This document shows, piece by piece, positions 39,521 through 48,542 of a stretch of DNA of 64,000 nucleotides. Below the pieces are notes generated by a model. The model was given only the letters and a program-made list of their open reading frames with translations, was not told the DNA's origin and did not search any database. Position numbers and translations under genes: made by a program. This DNA is from Roseovarius sp. A-2 (GTDB lineage: Bacteria; Pseudomonadota; Alphaproteobacteria; Rhodobacterales; Rhodobacteraceae), in contig NZ_BDIY01000001.1 of assembly GCF_002072155.1 (NCBI RefSeq), positions 1 through 64,000 on the forward strand, in the 5' to 3' direction. Positions within the stretch are counted from its first letter, which is position 1. Every line of letters starts with the position of its first letter.

Positions 39521-39859
39521 TCAAAGCGCGTCGTCGTTGGTTTCGCCGGTGCGCACGCGCATGGCCTGTTGGATGTCGAGCACGAAGATCTTGCCGTCGC
39601 CGATCTTGCCGGTGCGGGCGGCCTTGGTGATGGCCTCCACCACCTGATCGGCCATCGCCGCCGAGACGGCGATTTCGAGCTTGATTTTGGGCACGAAGTT
39701 CACGGCGTATTCCGCCCCGCGATAGATTTCGGTATGGCCCGATTGTGAGCCGAAGCCCTTAATCTCGGTGACCATCATGCCGCGCACGCCGATATCGGTC
39801 AGCGCCTCGCGGACCTCCTCCAGCTTGAATGGCTTGATCGTTGCAATGATGAGTTTCAC
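39521..39859 (-). CDS. glnK: Nitrogen regulatory protein P-II
   Basis: A 112-residue trimeric signal protein. It starts with GTG at 39859 (VKLIIATIKPFKLEEVREAL), with AAGGGACC upstream; an upstream open stretch to 39958 has no family sequence. The T-loop TEIYRGAEYAVNFVPK contains the uridylylation-site tyrosine, and KIGDGKIFV forms the B-loop region. It senses 2-oxoglutarate and ATP/ADP, and gates AmtB encoded just downstream. A candidate NtrC site lies about 150 bases upstream. Confidence 0.95.
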   Translation of the reverse strand: MKLIIATIKPFKLEEVREALTDIGVRGMMVTEIKGFGSQSGHTEIYRGAEYAVNFVPKIKLEIAVSAAMADQVVEAITKAARTGKIGDGKIFVLDIQQAMRVRTGETNDDAL

Positions 39860-40004
39860 GTTGGTCCCTTTCGGTTTTCTCTCATTCAGCGCGCTGTTTG
39901 CAGGTGCAGAAAAGGCGCTTGGCGCAGAGTCTGGAAGGGAGAAGCGGGGGGGTGGCACAGTCTGTCACGTATTTTTGCCTAAAAAATGAACTTGAAAATT
40001 TATA

Positions 40005-40021
40005 TGCACAATTAAAGTGCA
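40005..40021. promoter_or_regulatory. NtrC-type binding site upstream of glnK-amtB
   Basis: TGCAC-AATTAAA-GTGCA is a perfect 5-base dyad with 7-base spacing, the classic enteric NtrC geometry. Its centre is about 154 bases upstream of the glnK GTG. I found no convincing sigma-54 -24/-12 element (GG-N10-GC) between site and gene; in Rhodobacter capsulatus NtrC activates sigma-70 promoters from sites over 100 bases upstream, which would fit. The region also precedes the divergent PBP gene. Confidence 0.55.
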
Positions 40022-40115
40022 AATCGAAAACGTACCGATCCGCGCGCCGGGTCTCTACATTTGGTGATGCACAGGGTAAACTGCGCCAAACAAACGATGG
40101 CCGGGCAGGGCGAGC

Positions 40116-42248
40116 ATGAGCAATTCAGGACGGCGCAAACCGCCATTGGTGGCCCCAAAGAGGACCCGCAAGGCAACCAAGCCGAAACCCGCGCGACGGG
40201 CCACCGCCAAGCGCAAGCCGCAGCGTCGGGCGCGCTCGCGCAATCCGCTGGTGCGGCTGGTGCGCGCGATCCTCGGCTTTGTCTGGCGTGTGCTCTGGGC
40301 CATCGGCTGGCGAGTGACAGCGGTGGTGGTGATCATCGTGGGGCTGGCGGTGGCCTATACCTACACGACACTACCCGAATACCGGGATCTCATGGACGGG
40401 CGCGCACGCGGTTCGGTCACGCTGCTGGATCGAGAGGGGCAGGTGTTCGCCTGGCGCGGCGATCAGTTCGGTGGGGTGGTCACCGCAGAGACGGTCAGCC
40501 CGCATCTCAAGAACGCGGTGATCGCCACCGAGGATCGTCGCTTCTACATGCATCCCGGTGTCGATCCCATCGGCATCTCCAGTGCCATCCGCATCAATCT
40601 GCGCGAGGGGCGCGGACCGCTCTCGGGCAATGGCGGCTCGACCATCACGCAGCAGACCGCGAAACTGCTGTGTTTCGGTGTCGAATACGATGAGAGCCAA
40701 TGGGAAAGCGAGGCGGAGTATGTCGCCGATTGCCGCCGCACTTCGCTTTGGCGCAAGATCAAGGAAGCGGTCTACGCCATGGCGATGGAGGTTAAGTATA
40801 CCAAGAACGAGATTCTGACCGTCTATCTCAACCGCGCGTATCTCGGGGCCGGGGCCTACGGGGCCGAAGCCGCAGCGCAGCGCTATTTCGGCAAATCGGC
40901 GGCGCAGCTGAACGCCGCCGAGGGGGCGATGATCGCGGGGCTTCTGACCGCACCCTCGACGCTCGCCCCGACTGCCAATCTCGAACGCTCGCAGAACCGG
41001 GCCTCGGTCGTGGTCGGGTTGATGCGGCGGCAGGGCTATCTGAGCGACCATGACGCCGCCGTGGCGCTTGCCAGTCCGGCGGAACTGTCCGAGGCCGCGC
41101 AGCGGCAGGCGGGTGGCTATTTCGCCGATTGGGTCATGGCTTCGGGGCCGGAATTCTTTACCCGCGACACCACCGAGGACGTGATCATCCGCACCACGCT
41201 TGATCAGCGCCTGCAACGCGCCGCCGAGGAGGCGCTCGATTTTGTTTTCGACGAGAAGGTGCGCGATGGGTCCAAGGCGCAGGCGGCCATCGTGGTGATG
41301 AGCGCCGATGGCGCGGTGCGGGCGATGGTGGGCGGGCGCAAGAGCCGCGTGATCGGGGCGTTCAACCGTGCCACGCAGGCCAAGCGTCAGACCGGTTCGG
41401 CGTTCAAGCCCTTTGTCTACGGGACCGCGCTTGAGATGGGGTACAGCCAAGATTCGGTTGTGGTGGACGAGCCCTATTGCCTGAACATTCCGGGGTCGGG
41501 CCGCTGGTGCCCGGAGAATTACACGCGCGATTACAAGGGGCGCGTGACGCTCACGCAGGCTCTGGCGCAGTCGATAAACGTGCCTGCGGTCAAGGTTTCC
41601 GAGAGCGTTGGCCGCGACCTTGTGCGCAAGGTGGCCAGCGATTTCGGCATCGAGAGCGATTTGGCCGCCGGCCCTGCGCTGGCGCTGGGCGCGTCCGAGA
41701 GCACCCTGCTGGAGATGACCGGGGCCTATGCCGGTATTCTCAACGGTGGATCGTCGGTGGCGCCCTTTGGTCTGACCGAGTTGAAATTGCTGGGCGAGAA
41801 TGAGCCCCTGATGGGCGCAGGCGGCGGCATCGGCGAGCGGGTGATTCAGGAGAGCGCCGCGCGCGAGTTGATTTATATGATGAGCCGTGTCGTGGAAGGC
41901 GGCACCGGCGGCCGCGCGAAACTGCCGGACCGCGAGGCGGCGGGCAAGACCGGCACCACGCAGGCGGCGCGCGATGCATGGTTCCTGGGCTTTACCGCCG
42001 ATTACGTGGCCGGTGTCTGGATGGGCTATGATGACAACACGCCGCTGACCGGTGTGACGGGCGGCGGCCTGCCCGCCGAGATCTGGCACGAGACGATGCT
42101 GCGGGTGCATAAGGGCGTGCCGCCCAAACCGCTGCCGATGCTGCGCCCCGCCCCGCGCCGCGAACCGGCCCCCACCCCGCAACGCCGCGCACCGGTTGCA
42201 GGTGGCAATCCGATCGAGAATGTGTTGCGCAGTATTTTCGGCAATTGA
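40116..42248 (+). CDS. Class A penicillin-binding protein (PBP1A-like)
   Basis: A 710-residue bifunctional peptidoglycan synthase. A basic cytoplasmic tail (Lys/Arg-rich, residues 1-45) precedes a membrane anchor (WRVTAVVVIIVGLAVAYTY). The GT51 glycosyltransferase has EDRRFYMHPGVD and GGSTITQQTAK. The transpeptidase has SAFK (TGSAFKPFVYG) with the catalytic serine, SIN (AQSINVPAVKV) and KTGTT (AAGKTGTTQAARDAWF). A Pro/Arg-rich C-terminal tail follows. It is divergent from glnK across a 256-base spacer. Confidence 0.95.
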   Translation: MSNSGRRKPPLVAPKRTRKATKPKPARRATAKRKPQRRARSRNPLVRLVRAILGFVWRVLWAIGWRVTAVVVIIVGLAVAYTYTTLPEYRDLMDGRARGSVTLLDREGQVFAWRGDQFGGVVTAETVSPHLKNAVIATEDRRFYMHPGVDPIGISSAIRINLREGRGPLSGNGGSTITQQTAKLLCFGVEYDESQWESEAEYVADCRRTSLWRKIKEAVYAMAMEVKYTKNEILTVYLNRAYLGAGAYGAEAAAQRYFGKSAAQLNAAEGAMIAGLLTAPSTLAPTANLERSQNRASVVVGLMRRQGYLSDHDAAVALASPAELSEAAQRQAGGYFADWVMASGPEFFTRDTTEDVIIRTTLDQRLQRAAEEALDFVFDEKVRDGSKAQAAIVVMSADGAVRAMVGGRKSRVIGAFNRATQAKRQTGSAFKPFVYGTALEMGYSQDSVVVDEPYCLNIPGSGRWCPENYTRDYKGRVTLTQALAQSINVPAVKVSESVGRDLVRKVASDFGIESDLAAGPALALGASESTLLEMTGAYAGILNGGSSVAPFGLTELKLLGENEPLMGAGGGIGERVIQESAARELIYMMSRVVEGGTGGRAKLPDREAAGKTGTTQAARDAWFLGFTADYVAGVWMGYDDNTPLTGVTGGGLPAEIWHETMLRVHKGVPPKPLPMLRPAPRREPAPTPQRRAPVAGGNPIENVLRSIFGN

Positions 42249-42269
42249 TCTTGCTTACGCCGGGGTGGA

Positions 42270-43246
42270 TCAGTCCCGGCACTGCACCTCGACCCGACGA
42301 TTGAGCGCGCGCCCGGCCGCGTCGCGATTGCTGGCAATCGGTTCGTCCTCGCCGTGCCCCGAGGCAGAGAGTGCGACCGAATCGAGCCCGAGCGCCACCA
42401 GCGCCGCGACCACCGATTGCGCCCGTCGCCGCGACAGGTCTCGATTATACTCTGCGGCCCCTTCGGCCGACGTATGACCGATGATCTCGATCCGCGCCGC
42501 CCCAGCCGCCGAGAGCGCGCTATGGAGCCGGACAATCAGCGGCTGCGAAGAGGCACGGATCACGTCTGAGTCGAAGCCGATGCCATGGATGATCGACCCG
42601 CAGCCAAGACGTGGCGGTTCTGGTGCGGGGCAGACCCCAGGTCCCTGCACCGTCGCTCCGTCATAGGGCTTGAAAGGCGCGCCATTGCTGGAGCGCAGGC
42701 CGCGCAGGGTGCCATCAGCCCCGGTCATCAGGATGAATTGCGACCTGATCCCCGCAGCATCCTGCCCGAGCGCGCGCAGCACCCGACCCTCGACCGTGCC
42801 GGTGAGCCGCCCATTGGCGTCATAGCAGCCCGACACGACCGCGCCCTCCTGCGCTAGTTCTAGCTTGACGCCCCGGCCCTTCCAGATGCCGCCGAAATCG
42901 GTTGCTAGCTCGGCGTCCCGCTGCGTGCCCTCGCCGATCAATTCGGAAAACTCGAAGAACGTCTCGTCCCGTTCGATATTGATGCCGTCCGAGAGCCGCA
43001 GCCGCAGCCATTGCACCTCCGGCTGATCGGAGGCGAGCGCAAGCTCGGTTTGCTGCCCCGCCTCGGCATGGATTTCGAGCCGCCCCGCATGTCGGTGCCC
43101 TGCATTTCGACCGAGAGCGGCAGGACACCCTGCGCGAAGGTCATCAGGTCGGGGGCTGCGTGCTCTTGCGTCGGTGCGGGTGACGCGGCAAGGACGCAAA
43201 GGCCAAGCCCCGCCATTGCCGATTTGACGAAACGCGATGCACTCAT
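42270..43246 (-). pseudogene. OmpA-family outer membrane protein gene with frameshift
   Basis: The signal peptide and early mature part (MSASRFVKSAMAGLGLCVLA...LPLSVEMQGTDMRG) are in one frame from 43246. The rest (RLEIHAEAGQQTELALASDQPEV onward, through an OmpA-like domain with EIIGHTSAEGAAEYNRDLSRRRAQSV and NRRVEVQC) is in another. The switch falls at a C-run at 43083-43086 (G-run on the coding strand); one extra base there restores MRGRLEI and a 325-residue exported protein. Either a real inactivating indel or a homopolymer sequencing error. The OmpA domain would bind peptidoglycan. No gene downstream appears to depend on it. Confidence 0.8.
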
Positions 43247-43380
43247 TTTTAGACCTCGAACGTGATCCGAGAGCGGTGCGTCGCATCAGATCATATTTCG
43301 AAGTCACCGCTTTGCGCAATAATCTTTCTTAAAGCGTGCCTTTTGAGCCCCGCTTGGCCTCGACATACGGGGCGAGCGGA

Positions 43381-43986
43381 TCACCCGGCCTGCTTGATAT
43401 CCTGGATAAGCGCGTCGATGTCGCCGTTGCGCCTGTCGAGCATGGCCCCGATCTCGGTGCGTTCGCTGAGCCGCAGGCTGATCCCCTCGATGATCATGTC
43501 GAAGAACTTGTCCTGTCCCGAACGGTCCGACACCAAGAAGCTTACCTCGAAGGGCGATTCGCCGGGCAGGTAGGCGGTGGATTTCACTTCATGCCAGGAC
43601 TTGACCTGCTTGATGCTGTTGACCTCGATCCGACCGCCCCGGAACTCGTTGAAGCGTTTGCCGTACTTGCGCGCGACATAGCCGCGAAACGCCTCGGTAT
43701 AGGCGCGCATTTGCGCCGCCGAGGCACGTCTGGCGTCAGCCCCAAGTGTCGATCTTGCGATAATGTTCACGTCGGCATAGCGGGTGAAGATGCTCTCGAA
43801 CTCGTTGATCATCCCTGAGAGCGGCTTGCCTGAGGTAATCACCCGGTTGATATCGTTGACGACCTGGTCGACGAGGGACCGCGCACGCTGTTCGGTCAGC
43901 GCATGCAGCGGCAGGGGCGCAAGGAGAGTGCCTGCCCCGGCAAGGCCAGTCGCGAGGAAACGGCGGCGGGAAGTGTTATTGGTCAT
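43381..43986 (-). CDS. MlaC-family phospholipid-binding protein
   Basis: A 201-residue periplasmic protein of the Ttg2D/MlaC family, which ferries phospholipids between MlaA at the outer membrane and the inner membrane Mla ABC complex. The N-terminus has a twin-arginine motif (SRRRFLATG, residues 6-14), suggesting Tat export, followed by ARSLVDQVVNDINRVI and the family's YAD...RSTLGADARRAS and YGKRFNEF region. The ATG at 43986 overlaps the mlaA end by 11 bases; a frame extending to 44151 is inside mlaA. mlaFED are not in the window. Confidence 0.88.
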   Translation of the reverse strand: MTNNTSRRRFLATGLAGAGTLLAPLPLHALTEQRARSLVDQVVNDINRVITSGKPLSGMINEFESIFTRYADVNIIARSTLGADARRASAAQMRAYTEAFRGYVARKYGKRFNEFRGGRIEVNSIKQVKSWHEVKSTAYLPGESPFEVSFLVSDRSGQDKFFDMIIEGISLRLSERTEIGAMLDRRNGDIDALIQDIKQAG

Positions 43987-44785
43987 AGGGGTCCTCCAAC
44001 GTGGGGGCAGGGGTTGCACCATCATCATATGGGTCATATGGATCGTCATACACCCCCCCCTCGGTGCCGCCCAGTTCGAACCGCCGGTTTTGCAGGTAGA
44101 TTGAGCGGGATTGCGCGTAGCTGTCGGCGCTTTCATAGAGAATCGCGTCAATCGTGTCGGAGAACCTGCTGCGCCGCGACAGACCAGCGGCCACGCCTGA
44201 CCCGGTCAGTGCAAGATTCTCGGGGCTAGGCACCACATAAGTGAGCGGATTGCTGAATACATCGACAAAAATGCCGTAGGTGTCGCGCTGTGTGGACGGG
44301 CCAAGCAACGGCAGTTCGATATAGGGGCCTTCCTTGGCCCCCCAGACATGCAGCGTCTGGCCGAAATCGGTATTGGTGCCCGCCGGCATGCCCATTTCGC
44401 TCGCCGGGTCGAAGAAACCACCGAGGCCGACGGTGGTGTTGACGACGAATCGCGCGCTGTCCGTTATCGCACCGCGCATGTTGAGTTGCAGAATGTTATT
44501 CACGATATCGCTCGGCAGCGAGGTATTGACCGCGAACCGCACGATGCCGGTTTCGATATCGTCCGGAATCACGGTGTCGTAGCCTATGGCCACCGGGCGC
44601 ACGAGCGAGCGGTCGAGATTCCGGTTGAAATCGTGCATTCGACGATTTTCCTGCTCGTACGGGTCGTACACATCGCGCTTCACTTGCGCATCCTGCGACG
44701 ACTGAGCACAGGACGCTAGCGTCATGATCGCGGCAAGGGCCAAGGCTTGGGCGACACGTCGCCCGTTTATTTGTCTGGTAGGCAT
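43976..44785 (-). CDS. mlaA: MlaA (VacJ) outer membrane lipoprotein
   Basis: A 269-residue lipoprotein that removes misplaced phospholipid from the outer leaflet of the outer membrane. A signal peptide ends in a lipobox LASC, with Cys at residue 26. The family body shows DPYEQENRRMHDFNRNLD, a TDSARFVVNTTVGLGGFFDPASEMG block and GPYIELPLLGPSTQRD. The start MPTRQINGRR at 44785 is preferred to 44827 because it gives a compact signal peptide; its ribosome site is weak. It is followed by mlaC in an overlapping arrangement. Confidence 0.92.
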   Translation of the reverse strand: MPTRQINGRRVAQALALAAIMTLASCAQSSQDAQVKRDVYDPYEQENRRMHDFNRNLDRSLVRPVAIGYDTVIPDDIETGIVRFAVNTSLPSDIVNNILQLNMRGAITDSARFVVNTTVGLGGFFDPASEMGMPAGTNTDFGQTLHVWGAKEGPYIELPLLGPSTQRDTYGIFVDVFSNPLTYVVPSPENLALTGSGVAAGLSRRSRFSDTIDAILYESADSYAQSRSIYLQNRRFELGGTEGGVYDDPYDPYDDGATPAPTLEDPYDQ

Positions 44786-44957
44786 CAAGCTAAATTCCAC
44801 AGTCAAACCGTTGTCGTAAACTTGCATAACTTATTAGTCCCTGAAACCCAGCATCGCGAGAAGTGGGTTCACAATTATGTGGCAGAATGGCGACAGGGCA
44901 TGCTATTCACCGGTATACTTGCCAACAAAGACGCAATGTACAACATGGCGATTGGGA

Positions 44958-46697
44958 ATGCGATTGAATAATTCAAGAATAGAGGCGGGTTACGAGGAGC
45001 TGCGCGCGGCGCGCCGCGAGAGCCGGGGACTGTACTGGTTCGTGGGCATCTTCAGCTTTTTCGCGAATCTTCTAATGCTGACCGGCCCGATCTACATGCT
45101 CCAGGTTTATGACCGGGTGCTGAGCAGCCGGTCGATCGAGACGCTGATCGCGTTGTCGGTTCTGGTCCTCTTTCTTTACACGATGATGGCGCTGCTCGAC
45201 TATGCGCGCGGTCGTGTCATGGGGCGCGTGGGCGCGCGTTTTCAGGCGCGTCTGGACCGGCGGGTCTTCGACGCGGTGATCCGCAAATCCGCCGTGCGGC
45301 CCGACGAGCGCACGGCCACCGGGCTGCGCGATCTCGAATCGGTGCAGCGGCTGCTGACCTCGCCGGTGCTGCTGGCGCTGTTCGACATGCCCTGGGCACC
45401 GTTCTTCGTGGCGGCGATCTGGGTGTTTCACCCCTGGCTGGGGATACTTGCTCTGGTGGGCGGCGGCCTGCTGATCATCGTGACGGTGATCAATCAGGCG
45501 GTGACCCGGCGTCCCGCGCGCCGTGCCGGTGCGGCCGGTGTCCAGTCCGAGGCGATTTCGGACCGGCTGCGGTCCGAGGCGGAAATGGTGCAGGCCATGG
45601 GCATGCGCGACGCGGCCTTCAACCGCTGGCAGCAGGCCCGCGAGGTGGCGCTGGAGGAACAACTGCGTGCCGCCGATCTCGGAGGCAGCTTTACCAGTGG
45701 AACCAAGGCGTTCCGGCTTTTGCTGCAATCTGCGATGCTGGGTGTGGGGGCCTTGTTGGTCTTGAAGGGTGAATTGACCCCGGGCGCGATGATCGCGGGC
45801 TCGATCCTGCTGGGGCGCGCGCTCGCCCCGATCGAGCAGGCGATCGGTCAATGGCCCCTCGTGCAGCGCGCCAAGCAGGGTTGGGATAGCCTTGCCGAAC
45901 TGCTGGGCGATGTCCCGCCCGAGGCTCCGCGCACCCCATTGCCCGCACCGCGCGCGCGGCTCGAGGCGCAGCACCTCACCGTGGTGCCGCCGGGCGAGAG
46001 CCAGGCCGCGCTCAAATCCGTCACCTTCCGGGTTGATCCCGGGCAGGCGGTGGGCATCATCGGTCCCTCGGGGGCCGGGAAATCGACCCTTGCCCGAGCG
46101 CTCACGGGGGTGTGGCGACCGGCAGGGGGCAAGATCCGGCTAGACGGAGCCGCGCTCGATCAGTACGAGCCGTCGGTTCTGGGCCAACATATCGGCTATT
46201 TGCCGCAGCGCGTGCAGCTTTTCGATGGCACCATCGCCGAAAATATCGCGCGGCTGTCGCCGTCACCCGATGCGCAGATGATCGTGAAGGCCGCCAAACA
46301 GGCAGACGCCCATGAGATGATTCTGAAATTCCCCGATGGCTACGACACCCGCGTGACCGCCAGTGGCGGGCGCCTCTCGGGGGGCGAAATGCAGCGCATC
46401 GGTCTCGCTCGGGCAATGTATGGTGACCCTGTGATCCTGGTGCTGGACGAGCCGAATTCGAATCTGGACAATACCGGCAGCGAAGCCGTCAACCACGCCA
46501 TCCGCGGCTTTAAGGCCGCGGAAAAGGTGGTCGTGGTTGTTGCGCATCGCCCGTCCATCATCAAGGAATGCGATTTGATCCTGATGCTCGAACAGGGCAA
46601 CGTGCGCGCCTTCGGCCCGAGGGACAAGGTGCTGCGCGAAGTTCTTGAGAATCACAAGGATGTGGTCGCTCCGAAAGTGGTGGGAGGTGTCCAGTGA
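44958..46697 (+). CDS. Type I secretion ABC transporter (PrtD family)
   Basis: A membrane/ATPase fusion of about 579 residues that exports unfolded proteins with a C-terminal secretion signal. The membrane part (about residues 25-290) begins LYWFVGIFSFFANLLMLTGPIYMLQVYDRVL, the PrtD hallmark. The nucleotide-binding part has [40 protein letters not shown] and VLVLDEPNSNLD. The start at 44958 is uncertain because no good ribosome site is visible. It overlaps the adaptor gene by four bases. No TolC or substrate gene is adjacent. Confidence 0.92.
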   Translation: MRLNNSRIEAGYEELRAARRESRGLYWFVGIFSFFANLLMLTGPIYMLQVYDRVLSSRSIETLIALSVLVLFLYTMMALLDYARGRVMGRVGARFQARLDRRVFDAVIRKSAVRPDERTATGLRDLESVQRLLTSPVLLALFDMPWAPFFVAAIWVFHPWLGILALVGGGLLIIVTVINQAVTRRPARRAGAAGVQSEAISDRLRSEAEMVQAMGMRDAAFNRWQQAREVALEEQLRAADLGGSFTSGTKAFRLLLQSAMLGVGALLVLKGELTPGAMIAGSILLGRALAPIEQAIGQWPLVQRAKQGWDSLAELLGDVPPEAPRTPLPAPRARLEAQHLTVVPPGESQAALKSVTFRVDPGQAVGIIGPSGAGKSTLARALTGVWRPAGGKIRLDGAALDQYEPSVLGQHIGYLPQRVQLFDGTIAENIARLSPSPDAQMIVKAAKQADAHEMILKFPDGYDTRVTASGGRLSGGEMQRIGLARAMYGDPVILVLDEPNSNLDNTGSEAVNHAIRGFKAAEKVVVVVAHRPSIIKECDLILMLEQGNVRAFGPRDKVLREVLENHKDVVAPKVVGGVQ

Positions 46698-48004
46698 GCA
46701 ATGCCGGTAAAGGTGGAAGCTGGTCTGTGCGGGGCCCGATGCTCGTTGGTCTGGTCGGTCTTATCACCCTGCTGGGCGGGTTCGGAACATGGGCCGGCAT
46801 GACCCAGATTTCGGGCGCGGTGATCGCCAGCGGGCGCATTGAGGTGGATCAGAACCGTCAGGTCGTCCAGCATCCCGATGGCGGCGTCGTGGCGAAGATC
46901 GAAGTGGCTGAAGGCGAGACCGTCGAAGAGGGCGGGGTGCTGGTACGGCTCGACCCGACCGAGCTGCGCTCGGAGCTTTCGATCATCGAGAATCAGTTGG
47001 CCGAACTGATGGCGCGCCGCGCGCGTCTCGAGGCGGAGCGGGACGGTCGCGACGATCTGAAATTCGACCCGCTTCTAAAGGAGATGGCCCGCGTCAACCC
47101 GGATGCACGCGATCTGATGCAGGGCCAGCAGACCCTGATGACCGCGCGGGCCGAAACCATGGCCGCGCGCGTCGAGCAATTGAGCAAGCGCCGCGACCAG
47201 ATGACTGATCAGATCCAGGGAATCACCGCCCAGCAGACCGCGCTGACCCGGCAGCTTGAACTGATCGCAGAGGAACTGACCGATCAGCAATCCCTCCTGG
47301 ATCGCGGTCTGGCGCAGGCGACCCGCGTGCTCGGTCTGCAACGCGAGGAGGCCCGGCTGACCGGCACCATGGGCGAGCTTACGGCGCAGAAGGCGCAATC
47401 CGAGGGACGGATCACCGAAATCGACCTTGAAATCATCACCCTGCGCACCGATCAGCGCGAAGAAGCGGTCACCACCCTGCGCGATCTGCAATTCCGCGAG
47501 CTGGAACTGCGCGAACAGCGCCGGGCGCTGCTGGAGCGTCTGAACCGGCTCGATATCGTCGCTCCGGCGACGGGAATCGTTTATGATCTGCGGGTGTTCG
47601 CCCTGCGCTCTGTCATCCGGCCCGCCGATCCGCTGATGTATGTGATTCCGCAGGACCGGCCGCTCGTCATCAATGCCGAGATCGACACGATCCATGTCGA
47701 CAAGCTCCATATCGGGCAGGAGGTGACGTTGCGCTTTTCTGCGCTCGATCAGCGCACCACGCCCGAGCTGTTCGGGCATGTCACCCGCATTTCCGCCGAT
47801 GCCTTCGAGGACGAGCAGACCCGTGCCACCTATTACCGCGCCGAGGTTGTGCTCAACGACGGAGAGAAGGAACGCCTGCCCAAGGGCGTGACGCTGGTGC
47901 CCGGCATGCCAGTCGAGACCTTCATCCGCACCGAGGACCGCACCCCGATCGCCTATCTTGTCAAACCGTTCACCGATTACCTCGCCAAGGCGTTCCGTGA
48001 ATAA
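46694..48004 (+). CDS. HlyD-family type I secretion adaptor
   Basis: A 436-residue membrane fusion protein that spans the periplasm between the ABC exporter and an outer membrane TolC channel. One N-terminal membrane helix (LVGLVGLITLLGGFGTWAGM) is followed by a lipoyl-like half (GGVVAKIEVAEGETVEEGGVL), a long coiled-coil hairpin (about residues 90-290) and the RLDIVAPATGIVYDLRVF half. The start is GTG at 46694 inside the upstream stop region (GTGA overlap). It pairs with the PrtD-type ATPase. Confidence 0.93.
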   Translation: MSNAGKGGSWSVRGPMLVGLVGLITLLGGFGTWAGMTQISGAVIASGRIEVDQNRQVVQHPDGGVVAKIEVAEGETVEEGGVLVRLDPTELRSELSIIENQLAELMARRARLEAERDGRDDLKFDPLLKEMARVNPDARDLMQGQQTLMTARAETMAARVEQLSKRRDQMTDQIQGITAQQTALTRQLELIAEELTDQQSLLDRGLAQATRVLGLQREEARLTGTMGELTAQKAQSEGRITEIDLEIITLRTDQREEAVTTLRDLQFRELELREQRRALLERLNRLDIVAPATGIVYDLRVFALRSVIRPADPLMYVIPQDRPLVINAEIDTIHVDKLHIGQEVTLRFSALDQRTTPELFGHVTRISADAFEDEQTRATYYRAEVVLNDGEKERLPKGVTLVPGMPVETFIRTEDRTPIAYLVKPFTDYLAKAFRE

Positions 48005-48080
48005 AGCCTGCGGTTTTCGGATTTTCTTTCTCGGCGTCTGCGGCTAGCGTCGCCGCAAACACCTCACGGGAGAAAGTGAC

Positions 48081-48542
48081 ATGAGCCAGTTCGAGAAAAA
48101 ACTTGCCGAGATGGGCGTGACCCTGCCCGAGGCCCCGGCCCCGGCTGCCAATTACGTGCCTTACGTGCAGGCGGGTGACATGCTTTATGTCTCGGGCCAG
48201 ATCGCCAAGGACGGCGATACGCTGCTGACCGGCAAGCTCGGGCATGACATGGATGTCGAGGCGGGGGCCGCGGCGGCCAAGGTCTGCGCGATTGCACTGC
48301 TGGCGCAGGTCAAGGCGGCCTGTGGCGGCGATCTCGACCGGCTGGTGCGGGTCGTGAAACTGACCGGATTCGTCAATTCCACCGCGGATTTCACCCAGCA
48401 GCCGGCGGTGATCAATGGTGCCTCGGATTTCATCGGCGAGGCGTTGGGCGATGCGGGCAAGCACGCGCGCGCCGCCGTCTCGGCCCCGTCATTGCCCTTT
48501 GGCGTGGCGGTCGAGATCGACGGGGTGTTCCAGATCAAATGA
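48081..48542 (+). CDS. RidA family protein
   Basis: A 153-residue protein of the YjgF/YER057c/UK114 superfamily. It includes YVQAGDMLYVSGQIAKDGDTLLTGKLG and ends KHARAAVSAPSLPFGVAVEIDGVF, where the conserved Arg binds the carboxylate of reactive enamine/imine intermediates. These proteins deaminate toxic 2-aminoacrylate. Being longer than E. coli RidA (about 128), it belongs to an extended subgroup. CGGGAGAAAGTGAC precedes the ATG. It is coupled to the next gene by a four-base overlap. Confidence 0.9.
   Translation: MSQFEKKLAEMGVTLPEAPAPAANYVPYVQAGDMLYVSGQIAKDGDTLLTGKLGHDMDVEAGAAAAKVCAIALLAQVKAACGGDLDRLVRVVKLTGFVNSTADFTQQPAVINGASDFIGEALGDAGKHARAAVSAPSLPFGVAVEIDGVFQIK

Noticed and set aside
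40371-42182. A 603-codon minus-strand frame
   Set aside because: Antisense shadow of the intact PBP1A-like gene, typical of high-GC codon use.
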